Made by a program: the position numbers and the translations under genes. The notes beneath the pieces are model-generated. The model made no database searches, was not told where the DNA came from, and was given only the letters and a program-made list of their open reading frames with translations. Positions 42,501 to 54,500 of a DNA stretch of 64,000 nt are shown in pieces; within the stretch, counting starts at the first letter, position 1, and each line of letters begins with the position of its first letter. Origin of the DNA: Gari tellinella (lineage: Eukaryota; Mollusca; Bivalvia; Cardiida; Psammobiidae); the NCBI GenBank assembly GCA_922989275.2, contig OV277867.1:42708070-42772069 (forward strand). Direction: 5' to 3'.

Positions 42501-45500
42501 TTAATCCACCGAAAAAAATAAAATACAAGAGGGCCATGGCCCTTAATTCGCTCACCTGAGGTCATTGTGCCTTAGCTTAATAGGCAAGACAACATTTTAA
42601 TATAGCTGTAAATGCAATTATCTTGCAGACAAAAAAAAACATGACAAATTGGAATAACTTAAAAAAATATTGTTGGCAGAGTTATGGCCCTTATCCATGA
42701 CACTTCTTCTTATCAAGCTTCATGTATTTCCATATGATTATTTATTGCGCACTCTGCTTTACTTTCAACCTGCTTTAAGTTATCATCTACTAAGATATAG
42801 ATACTATTTCTTATATCTTACATGTTTATGACTGTATAAAGTGGAATTATTTTCTTTAGAGGAGGAATAAATTAAAGGCGTAAAAAGGCATATGTATGGG
42901 GTAATGGGTTAACATCAGTAGAACTGGAGTTATCTCAAAGACAAGAAAATATGACACTGGGAAATATCTCAAAAATGACATTGACCTTTGTAGGACATGA
43001 CCCAAGTTATAAAGTTTCTAACTTTAACAAAGTTATGGCTAAGATTAAAGTTGTGGACTGACAGACAAACAAATGGACAAACAGACAAAAAAGCAGACAG
43101 ACAAAAACAATATGCCCCCAACTGCAGGGCATAAAAGTATAGCAGACAACACCTTATGCTGCTGTTTACAGTGAACCTCATCAGCTGACCAACTGACCTG
43201 AGTTCAGTTATGTAACTCTGCCAGTAGGAAATTTGACTAGGGTCTAACTCTTATAATGCTGAATTGCTGTCTGCTATACATATTTTGAATGTGAATTATG
43301 ACCTAGATATTTAACCGACCAGAACCATTTGAACAAACTAGGTAAAGGACATTTAGAAGTATCACCATGCCAAATATCAAAGCTCTGGCCATATTAGTTT
43401 CAGTGGAGAAGACGTTTGAAATTTTCACTATATAACTCTATGTAAAACTGTGACCCCCCGGGGCGGGGCCAATTTTGACCCAAGGGGCATAATTTGAACA
43501 AACTTGATAGAGGACCTGTAGATAATGTTATGTGCCAAATATCTAAGCTCTGGCCCTTGTAGTTTCAGACAAGAAGATTTTTTAAGATTTTCTTATTTTT
43601 TCACTTTGGTTGCCATAGCAACCAGAGTTCTATATTGTTTTCAATTCTTTGAACAAATTTGAAAGAGCTTGACCCAGGGAACATTCCTGTAAAGTTTGGT
43701 TGAAATCTGTTCAGCCGTTAAGGAGAAGATGTCATTTGAAGCAATTGTTAACGACGACACACGACGGATGACGCACGACGTACGACGACGGACACAGGGC
43801 CATCCCAATAGCTCACCTTGAGCCTTTGGCTCAGGTGAGCTAAAAATGGCACATTAAAACTAGCTTCAAGTATAATCAACACCATTACCTGTAAATCAGC
43901 TGGACTATTTAGATGTGCTGGCGTGAGACAAAAGTAAAACACTTGCAATACAATACAAACCTAAGTTCTATACAACTGTTTTCTGTGAAACAAAATAACT
44001 ATAGAACTCAATAACATTTCAAGATATGATCATTTTTAATGCTGAGCAGCAGCTCGTATGACAAGAATTCTGCAACATTAGATGCTTTGCTCCAAGGAAG
44101 AAATTGAGATTTAACCCATTACCCCATAGCCTTTTTTTTACTTTTGAAGACAAAAGTCCACTAACGCAGGTTGAAAGTAAAGCAGAATGTGCCTTAAGGC
44201 ACATTCTGCTTTACTTTCAGACTGCTTTCAGCTACTATCTACTAGGGTAAAGAAAATATTTCTTATGATAAATATTCGTGGTTGTACAAAATGGAACTAT
44301 TTTCTTCAGTTGAGAAATAAGTTAAAGGCATAATAAAGCCTGGGGTAATAGGTTAAGCTACTGATTACAGGAAACCTTTACTTGGTAGTCTTACATCCTA
44401 GCAAGTTTCATAAGATTCTAAAAATTGGTTGTAGCAAAATAGCATGGATACAACTACATAAAACCATCAAAACCAACACAAAAGCAATGCCTTTATATGA
44501 GATTTTTAATGATCAAATATCATTTTAATGCAAGGCTGAAGACTGTTAACCCATTACCCCAAAGTTTGTTTCTTATTTTGAAGACACATGACTACTTAAG
44601 GCAGGTTGAAAGTAAAGTAGAATGCGCCTTAAGGTGCGTTCTGCTTTACTTTCAAACTGCTTTAAGCTACCATCTGCAAGAATATAGAAAATATATCTTA
44701 TCATACATATTTATGACTGTATAAAAAGGAACTATTTTCCTCAATCAAGGAATAAATTAAAAGCGTAAAAAGGCGTATTTATGGGGTTATGGGTTAAACA
44801 CCTCATATGCTGCTCTAACATTAAATTTTACAGTATGGTTAACATTATTCCACCACAATCCATGGCATAGAACTAAAAAAACACTTAAAAAATAAGTTAA
44901 AGACCTTGGAGCAAAAATTTATATTTGATGTCACATCGATATGAAGTCATCAATAATATTTGATTGAACTATTGCCATGATTGTACATGAGAACAAACAG
45001 TATGTGTAAATAAATGAGTGTTTTTTACTTTCAAATGATCAATGATTGAAACTTGAGCAAACTTGCAAAAATTAACCCTATAACTCAAGGCAATCTTTTC
45101 ATCCATTTTTTTATTGGTAACACTCTTGCAACATGTCAAACATATTTTACATACAACAAATGGTTACCCCAATAAATTATGTCAAATGAACCAATCAGGT
45201 TGAAGCAAGTTTATAAATTGCATTAACTCTTTCAACACCATGGACCTTTTTAAAACACAATAATTACATTTGCAAAATGTGTAAACCCAGATCAGAGGGC
45301 TTCTTTAGGAGCCCTCTGATCTGGGTCTACACTGTTTGATAATTTAGTCCAGTATAATAATAATAATAATAATAATAACGACTTTATTTACTGAGGCTAC
45401 ACATTTAGGCAAGCCCAATCTTCCATGTGGTATCTATTAAACTACCAAGAATTCCAAGTAGAATGTTCATGATTTGGTAACAAAAATGATCCACAAGGGA

Positions 45501-48500
45501 ACCTAATGACCAACACGAGTTACTTAGTGTTAAAAGAGTTAAAACTCCTTATAATGTGACAAAATACTGTAGGGTTTACCTCAAGTCTTCCTCTGTGAGT
45601 GTTCCTGCATTAACCAGCCTGCCCACCTCTCTCAAGCCACGCCCACCTAATGCCTCTTTACACTGTCTGTAACAGATAATAAGGAATACATCATACCCAG
45701 ACCTCCCTCAAGCCACGCCCACCTAATGCCTCTTTACACTGTCTGTAACAGATAATAAGGAATACATCATACCCAGACCTCCCTCAAGCCATGCCCACCT
45801 AATGCCTCTTTACACTGTCTGTAACAGTTAATAAGGAATACATCATACCCAGACCTTCCTCAAGCCACGCCCACCTAATGCCTCTTTACACTGTCTGTAA
45901 CAGTTAATAAGGAATACATCATACCCAGACCTCCCTCAAGCCACGCCCACCTAATGCCTCTTTACACTGTCTGTAACAGATAATAAGGAATACATCATAC
46001 CCAGACCTTTCTCAAGCCACGCCCACCTAATGCCTCTTTACACTGTCTGTAACAGTTAATAAGGAATACATCATACCCAGACCTCCCTCAAGCCACGCCC
46101 ACCTAATGCCTCTTTACACTGTCTGTAACAGATAATAAGGAATACATCATACCCAGACCTTCCTCAAGCCACGCCCATCTAATGCCTCTTTACACTGTCT
46201 GTAACAGTTAATAAGGAATACATCATACCCAGACCTCCCTCAAGCCACGCCCACCTAATGCCTCTTTACACCGTCTGTAACAGTTAATAACGAATACATC
46301 ATACCCAAGTAGGCAGGTACAGTCAAACATGTATGAACCCTTTCAACACAATAGACCTGTTTAAAATACAGTCGAGACTGTCTACAGCAACCTTCCGAGG
46401 GAGATTGGAAAGAAGGTCACTGTAGACAAACGGTCGCTATACACAAATTCAAAGTTTCCCCCCTGTAGCTATTGATTCAAAATGGAAAGAGGGGCTTACA
46501 GTGTATTACTATACAGGTAGTCATTGCAATATGTGTTAAAAAAGAATAATGTGAATAAATCGTGATAAACTGCATTTGATTTGTCTTCATTACCTTAAAC
46601 AGACATCACAATTTAAAGTTTACGTTTGTTCTTCATCATGATTGTTTCCGCAGAACGATACTGCTGGCCATCCATATTACACACCCAACTTATCACTAAT
46701 TTGTAAACTTTGTGTGTTGACTCTTAATCACCGTTTACGGATTCTAATAATTGCCAGTACACACTTGTTTGTATGCCTTTGAAGTTTGAACGCATATAAA
46801 AATCTTGCCTCGATCGTGGATTAACACCTCCATCATCCAAACTTTTTTCTTCGTCGGAAGGCTTCAAGCTGTGTAAACCGTTAAAGCTAGCTATTCTTTC
46901 AGTAAAGAATGTTCACAACAAACCGCACGCGAATAAACCAGCAAAATTTCATAATTAATGTGTATTATCGCGCAATCAAGAAAACATATGTTGAAGAAGC
47001 AATGTCTTACTGTGTAAACACTCTTGTAATTAGGTCAGACGGATATGCGACTTTTTCAGTAGCAGCTGATGTATGATTTTCTAGTGTTTGAGTCAATGAA
47101 GGCGGAGCTTAGTTTGATTGACAGCTAGTCATTTCCAGTAGACTGACCATTCTACCAGCATAGTACCTACCCATACATGTCTAAGTAACGGTTAACATGA
47201 CTGTAGCGCTACAATACAAATTGTGTCTAAAAAAATGGCGGCCACTACGAAAGTTGCTACAGGAGTCCAAAACATCGTTTCGGGAGTTAAAAATCATGGT
47301 CGTTGTACGGATTTCGCAGGGAGTCGTTGTATACAGAGCCTTTTCAGTGTAAAACGCATTTGGGGGGTATATAAAAGGGTCGTTCAAGACAAAACGTCAT
47401 TGTACACAAGGGGTCGCTAAGACAGTCTCGACTGTAATACTTATTACATTTAGTTTAAACATATTTTATTTCAAACAAGACTGCGCGTTCAATAAACGCT
47501 TATGCCCCCAGTGGCATCCTTGACAATATATTCTGAATCTTTTCTAAGTCCAAACTAGGTCAAGGTCGGGTCAAACTGAGCTTGGGTATTATTGGTGAGT
47601 TGGTAATGGTTCAAGGCAACAACTGTATAAATATCAAAGCATTGTAGTCAGTTGTGTTGATGCTAGACGAAACGGTAAAATCTAGTTAACCAAGAAATAG
47701 CCTATTTAAAGTTTTCTAAGTCCAAATTAGGTCAAGGTCAAGGTCAAAATCAAAGTTTGGTGATATTGGTGAGTTGGTAATGGTCCAAGGCAACAACTGT
47801 ATAAGTATCAAAGCATTGTAGTAAGTTGTGTTGATGCTATATGAAACGGTAAAATCTAGTTAACCAAGAAATAGCCTATTTAAAATATTCTAAGTCCAAA
47901 TTAGGTCAAGGTCAAGGTCAAAATCAAAGTTTGGTGATATTGGTGGATAGGGAATGGTCCAAGGCAACAACTGTATAAGTATCCAAGCATTTGGGCAAGC
48001 AGTGTTGATGCTAGAAGAAACGGTAAAATCTACTTAACCTTGTTACGGACGCACACACGGACGGACGGACGGACGGACGGACGGACGGACAGGACGATTA
48101 CTATATGCCCCGCATCTGTCGATGCTGGGGGCATAAAAAGTACATATTTTATAATCAAACATAAATATACATTAGGATGAGAACGAAAGCAAAGTTTGCT
48201 TATTAAATTCTTCTCCTAGTTAAATTCTTCTCCTAGTAAAGGTAGATAACTCTTGACCTATACGTCTGATTCCAACCATAATCGAACTCATTCGAACTCT
48301 TGCAATTACATACAATCTGGGCAAGTTTGATAAAGATTGGATTAAAATTGTGGCCTCTAGAGTGTAAACACTGTTAAATATTGCTTTTTCAGCAATTCAA
48401 AGGTAGATAACTCTCGACCTATACGTCTGATATCAACCATAATCGAACTCATCCGAAGTTTGATGGTAATATACAATCTGAGAAAGTTACAGAAAGATTG

Positions 48501-51500
48501 GATAAAAATTGTGGCCTCTAGAGTGTAAACACCAAAATTGTTGACGACGACGAACGCCGGACATTCAAGGAGCTAGCTCAGGTGAGCTAAAAAGCAGATA
48601 TGCTAATACTTCCTGTGATAAACCATCATTTATAACATAACCTATGGTGCGAGCGGTGAATAACACTCAATGTTTATTTCTCATATATAACTAGTGGTTT
48701 AATTATGCAGATGAGGTTGTCTTTCTAATATGTGTATTTCTACGTGCTGTCAAAATTTGCAAACAAATATGGCGTCAAACATCATTTGTCTGCGATCTAA
48801 TGGCTATAAATGGGAAGGGACAGGAAATGTTTCCTAACTAGACTCATACTGAATAAATCGGAATTATCCTTGGAACTACCTTTTGCATGTTTGCTCACTT
48901 GGGGGGTCCATTCAAGCATCATCTATTTGATGTATGTTGTTGTTGTTGGCGTACCTGTGCTTAACACTCACAGGACGGCATGGTACAGACATTATTGTCT
49001 GTCAAGCTGGAGGATTACGTGCATAGCTGTTTTCAATTACCTCGCCATATAGGCAGCCATGCTCCGTCTTCAGAGGATTTTAAATACCCAATAAAAGGTA
49101 TAGAGCTGCTATTGAATGAGATGAACCATATTGGCGCACTCCACTAAACCAGGCCAGTAACAGAGCTGAACATAGTTTCCCATGAGCAACTCCATTCTGA
49201 CAAAGTAAAACTTTAAGGGTGCTTGATCTCGCATAATCCCTACAGATGATTTGAGATCGGTTCTCTCTGCACAAAAGGATAACAACTTTTTCTATTGGAC
49301 CCAATGGTTTCATTTCTTACCTATTGTGTTAGTGTGAAGCAACTGAACACTGTACAATGCCCAGTGAAACACACAACTAAGGTAAGAACTTCAGCCAAGG
49401 GCCTATTTGATGCATAAGGAAGCTAGCAATATAGATCCTATATATATATATATATATATATACGATAGAAAACAGTTGGTAACTGAAAGAAGGCTGCAAG
49501 TAAAAGCAGACAGCTAATGAAAAAGAGTTGTGACTTTCTTTCAGCCTGTTTTAAGCAGTCACCCGTCATGGCTTAGGAAATGTTTCCTATAGCTATAACA
49601 AGAGTTGTCAGAGAGACAACAAAGCTCGCCACCGGCACCTTTAGAAACTTAAAAGCACACTCAAGGTCACAGAGGTCAACCTTTTTGCCTGCATGGAAAG
49701 GTCTTGTCCATATACACCGGCAAATCAAATATGAAAATAACACCTCAAGGGACATAGGAATTATAAGCATTTTTGAAACCTAAACGCAGATTTCGAAACC
49801 TAAAACCTTTCGGGACCTTAGTTCAAGGTCAAGGACACTGGGCTAATTTTTTTGCATGCATGGAAAGGTCTTGTCCATATACACATGCATGCCAAATATG
49901 AAAGAAATATCTCAATGGATATATGAGTTAAAGAAATTTTGAGAAACCTAAACGCAGACTTTGAAACCTAAACGCGGGTCCTAAGTTCAAGGTCAAGGTC
50001 AGAGGGCTCAAACATTTTGCATGCAAGGAAAGATCTTGTCCATATACACATGCAAACTGAATATGAAAGGAATATTTCAATGGACATAGGAGTAATAAAA
50101 ATTTTGAGAAACCAAAACACAGATTTCGAAAACTAAACATGGGCCCTAAGATCAAGGTCAAGGTCACAGGGGTCTAAATTTTGCTGTGCCTGGAAAGGTC
50201 TTGTCCATATACACACACATACCAACTATGAAAGCAATACCTCAAAGGATATAGAAGAAAAAGGCATTTTTCAAAACCTAAACACAGGCCCTAAGTTCAA
50301 GGTCAAGGTCACAAGGGTCAAAATTTATCTGTGCATGGAAAGGTCTTGTCCATATACACACACATACCGACTATGAAAGCAATACCTCAAAGGATATAGA
50401 AGTTAAAGGCATTTTTCGAAACCTAAACACAGATTTCGAAACCTAAACACAGGCCCTAAGTTCAAGGTCAAGGTCACAGGGGTCTAAATTTTTCTGTGCT
50501 TTTTCTGTGCATGTAAAGGTCTTGTCCATATACACATACATACCAACTATGAAAGCAATACCTTAAAGGTCATAGAAGTTAAAGGCATTTTTCTAAACCT
50601 AAACACAGATTTCGAAACCTAAACACAGGCCCTAAGTTCAAGGTCAAAGGGATCTTAAATTTTCTGTGCATGTAAAGGTCTTGTCCATATACACATACAT
50701 ACCAACTATGAAAGCAATACCTCAAGGGACATGGAAGTTAAATGCATTTTTCTTAACCTAAACACAGATTTCGAAACCTAAACGCAGGCCCTAAGTTCAA
50801 GGTCAAGGTCACAGGGGTCCAAATTTTTCTGTGCATGGAAAGGTTTTGTCCATATACACACACATACCAACTATGGAAGCAATACCTCAAGGGACATAGA
50901 AGTTAAAGGCAATTTTTGAAACCTAAACGCAGATTTCGAAACCTAAACGCAGGCCCTAAGTTCAAGGTCAAGGTCACAGGAGTAAAAAAAATTCTGACCA
51001 TAGAAAGGTCTTGTCCATATACACACACATACCAACTATGGAAGCAATACCTCAAGGGACATGGAAGTTAAAGGCATTTTTCTTAACCTAAACACAGATT
51101 TCGAAACCTAAACGCAGGCCCTAAGTTCAAGGTCAAGGTCACAGGGGTCCAAATTTTTCTGTGCATGGAAAGGTTTTGTCCATATACACACACATACCAA
51201 CTAGGGAAGCAATACCTCAAGGGACATAGAAGTTAAAGGCAATTTTGGAAACCTAAACGCAGATTTCGAAACCTAAACGCATGCCCTAAGTTCAAGGTCA
51301 AGGTCACAGGAGTCTAAATTTTTCTGAGCATGGAAAGGTCTTGTCTTTATACACACACATACCAACTATGGAAGCAATACCTCAAGGGATATAGAAGTTA
51401 AAGGCATTTTTCTAAACTTAAACACAGATTTCGAAACCTAAACGCAGGCCCTAAGTTCAAGGTCAAGGTCACAGGGGTCCAAATTTTTCTGTGCATGGAA

Positions 51501-54500
51501 AGGTCTTGTCCATATACACATACATACCAACAAGGGAAGCAATACCTTAAGGGATATAGAAGTTAAAGGCATTTTTGGAAACCTAAACGCAGATTTTGAA
51601 ACCTAAACACAGGCCCTAAGTTCAAGGTCAAGGTCACAGGGGTCAAACATTTTCTGTGCATGGAAAGGTCTTGTCCATATACACCTACATACCAACTATG
51701 AAAGCAATACCTCAAGGGACATAGAAGTTATAGACATTTTCTTAAAATTGTTCACGCCGTTCACGACGACGTCGTCGACAACAACTACGCAGGCCATAAG
51801 TTCAAGGTCATGGTCACAGGGGTCCAAATTGTTCTGTGCATGGAAAGGTCTTGTCCATATACACACACATACCAACTAGGGAAGCAATACCTCAAGGGAC
51901 ATAGAAGTTAAAGGCATTTTTCGAAACCTAAACGCAGATTTCGAAACCTAAACGCAGGCCCTAAGTTCAAGGTCAAGGTCACAGGGGTCTAAATTTTTCT
52001 GAGCATGGAAAGGTCTTGTCTAAATACACACACATACCGTCTATGGAAGCAATACCTTAAGGGATATAGAAGTTAAAGGCATTTTTCGAAACCTAAACGC
52101 AGATTTCGAAACCTAAACGCAGGCCCTAAGTTCAAGGTCAAGGTCACAGGGGTCAAAATTTTTCTGTGCATGGAAAGGTCTTGTCCACATACACACACAT
52201 ACCGACTATGGAAGCAATACCTTAAGAGATATAGAAGTTAAAGGCATTTTTCGAAACCTAAACGCAGATTTCGAAACCTAAACGCAGGCCCCAAGTTCAA
52301 GGTCAAGGTCACAGGGGTCTAAATTTTTCTGAGCATGGAAAGGTCTTGTCTATATACACACACATACCGTCTATGGAAGCAATACCTTAAGGGATATAGA
52401 AGTTAAAGGCATTTTTCGAAACCTAAACGCAGATTTCGAAACCTAAACGCAGGCCCTAAGTTCAAGGTCAAGGTCACAGGGGTCAAAAATGTTCTGTGCA
52501 TGGAAAGGTCTTGTCCATATAAACACACATACCAACTATGAAAGCAATACCTCAAGGGACATAGAAGTTATAGACATTTTCTTAAAATTGTTTACGCCGT
52601 TCACGACAACGCCGACGACAACGACGACTACGCCGGGGGTATTGCAATAGCTCGTCATGTACTACGTACAGGCGAGCTAAAAACAAAAATAGTTTTTCAG
52701 ATTGCACTGAAAGATCAGATGATCTGTACCGACCCTAGTTGCCTGTACTTACTCCTGCAGTAGCTTAGACTGTTGAAGTTGCATGTCTGTCATACTGTCT
52801 GCAAACCAGTCATCCACTGCCTCAATGTCCTGTGCCTCACGAGCCTGGGACACCATCTGATCCAAGTCCTGAAACAAACAGCACATTTATAATACATGCA
52901 GATCTCTGTTAGTCATTGGCAAAGAAAGGATTCACATGTCATTATTTTTTTTTCAATTAAATTTTATTTATTCATTTTCTTACTTCGCTGGAATCGTATT
53001 CCTCGAATTCCTCATCTGCATACTCGTCCTCCCCTACACCCTCAGCCTTGTCTTGTTCTGTCAGATCTTCTATATCAGACTCAGAGTCATTGTCTTCTTC
53101 TATCTCTTCTTTAATGTCATCTACAAACAGTAATAGTTCATTTAACCCATTACTATTGGCATAAGTACGCTTTTTACCTCATAAATAAACCTTTTTATGC
53201 CTTTTTATTATTCATCCATTGAAGAAAATAGTTATTTTTTATACAGTTATGAATATGTACCATAAGAAATATTTTCTATATCCTATCAGATATTAGCCTA
53301 AAACTGGCTGAAAGTAAAGCAGAATGGGCCTTAAGGCCCATTCTGCTTTACTTTCAATCTGCTTTAAGTAGTCACCTATTTTCAAAACTAGAAACAGTCT
53401 GGGTTAAAGGGTGAACCCACTCACTGCCTTAACCAGAGATCACTGGTACAATTTATATTTGTAAACAATGAACACATTCAACCCTAGAGACAAGTATACT
53501 CATCATTTACAAACAGCATACCTGTGAACAGTACACTTGTCCTATGCAAACAGGGTAGACCCTGATCAGAGGGCTGCTAAAGGAGAGGTGAAAGTAAATC
53601 TGTAAAAATCATGAGACATACTACAAAGCCATCTTATTTTTTTCTAAAGAGGCTCAACATACTCATACTCAAGGGGTTTTTCAAACCAAAACATCAAATA
53701 TAAGAGACGGGCCTTACATGGGACACTTCACTGATTCTTTGCATAGACATTTTCATAGTTATGAGCTCATTTTAGTTATTTTACACAAGCTTTTCCTGAC
53801 TAGGTGTAATCATTGAAACTAGGTCAGGACATGCTTTAAGCCATTACCCCAAAGGCTGTTCCTAATTTTATGGGGAAAACTGTTTTCAAAAACATTAATA
53901 TACACTATCAGCAAGAGAAGGATTTCAGAGTTATAGGTTACACAGGGCTCCAGATAAAAGGGAGTAAACTGAACATATCCGACATGTTCTCTCTCATTTC
54001 AGCACCAAATCCTATGGTGTTACTACTCATTAGAATCGTCTCGAAGAGACGGTTCTAATGAGTAGTGACACCATAGGGTTTAATGCAGAAATAAAGATTT
54101 TAGTTTTTGAAAATACTCCCCTTATCATAATCTGGAGCCCTGAGGGATGGAAATATCCTTTACCGTCATCAGGCTCTGAGGCAGAGGACTCATCAAAATC
54201 ATCCGAGTAGTCAGACGAGGCCTCCTGGTCTGGCTTGGGAACCTCTAGCCTATTGTCCTTCAATATATCTGAAAAATAAACCCATTCAAAATGGTGACTT
54301 AATCCATTCCTCCACAGAAGAGTTTTAAATTACTTCTTCCTACTCTTTCAAATTAGTGCCAAAAATCAACTTTCAGTCATGACATTTCATTAAAATGACA
54401 GCTTACAGCAAGACAAAAGTAAAGCAGAAAGCTCCTTAAGGAGCTTTCTGCTTCACTTCCATCTTGCTTTAAGCAAGATCATGCTTTAAAACCAGTTGGA

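Noticed and set aside
48810..49313. Additional exon of the minus-strand gene
   Set aside because: The open frame reads like chance sequence and no acceptor/donor pair fits the phase between the exons at 52753 and 45580, which already join perfectly.
53870..54263. Open frames overlapping the D MITE
   Set aside because: They read through the MITE palindrome; only 54164-54268 on the minus strand is a phase-consistent exon.
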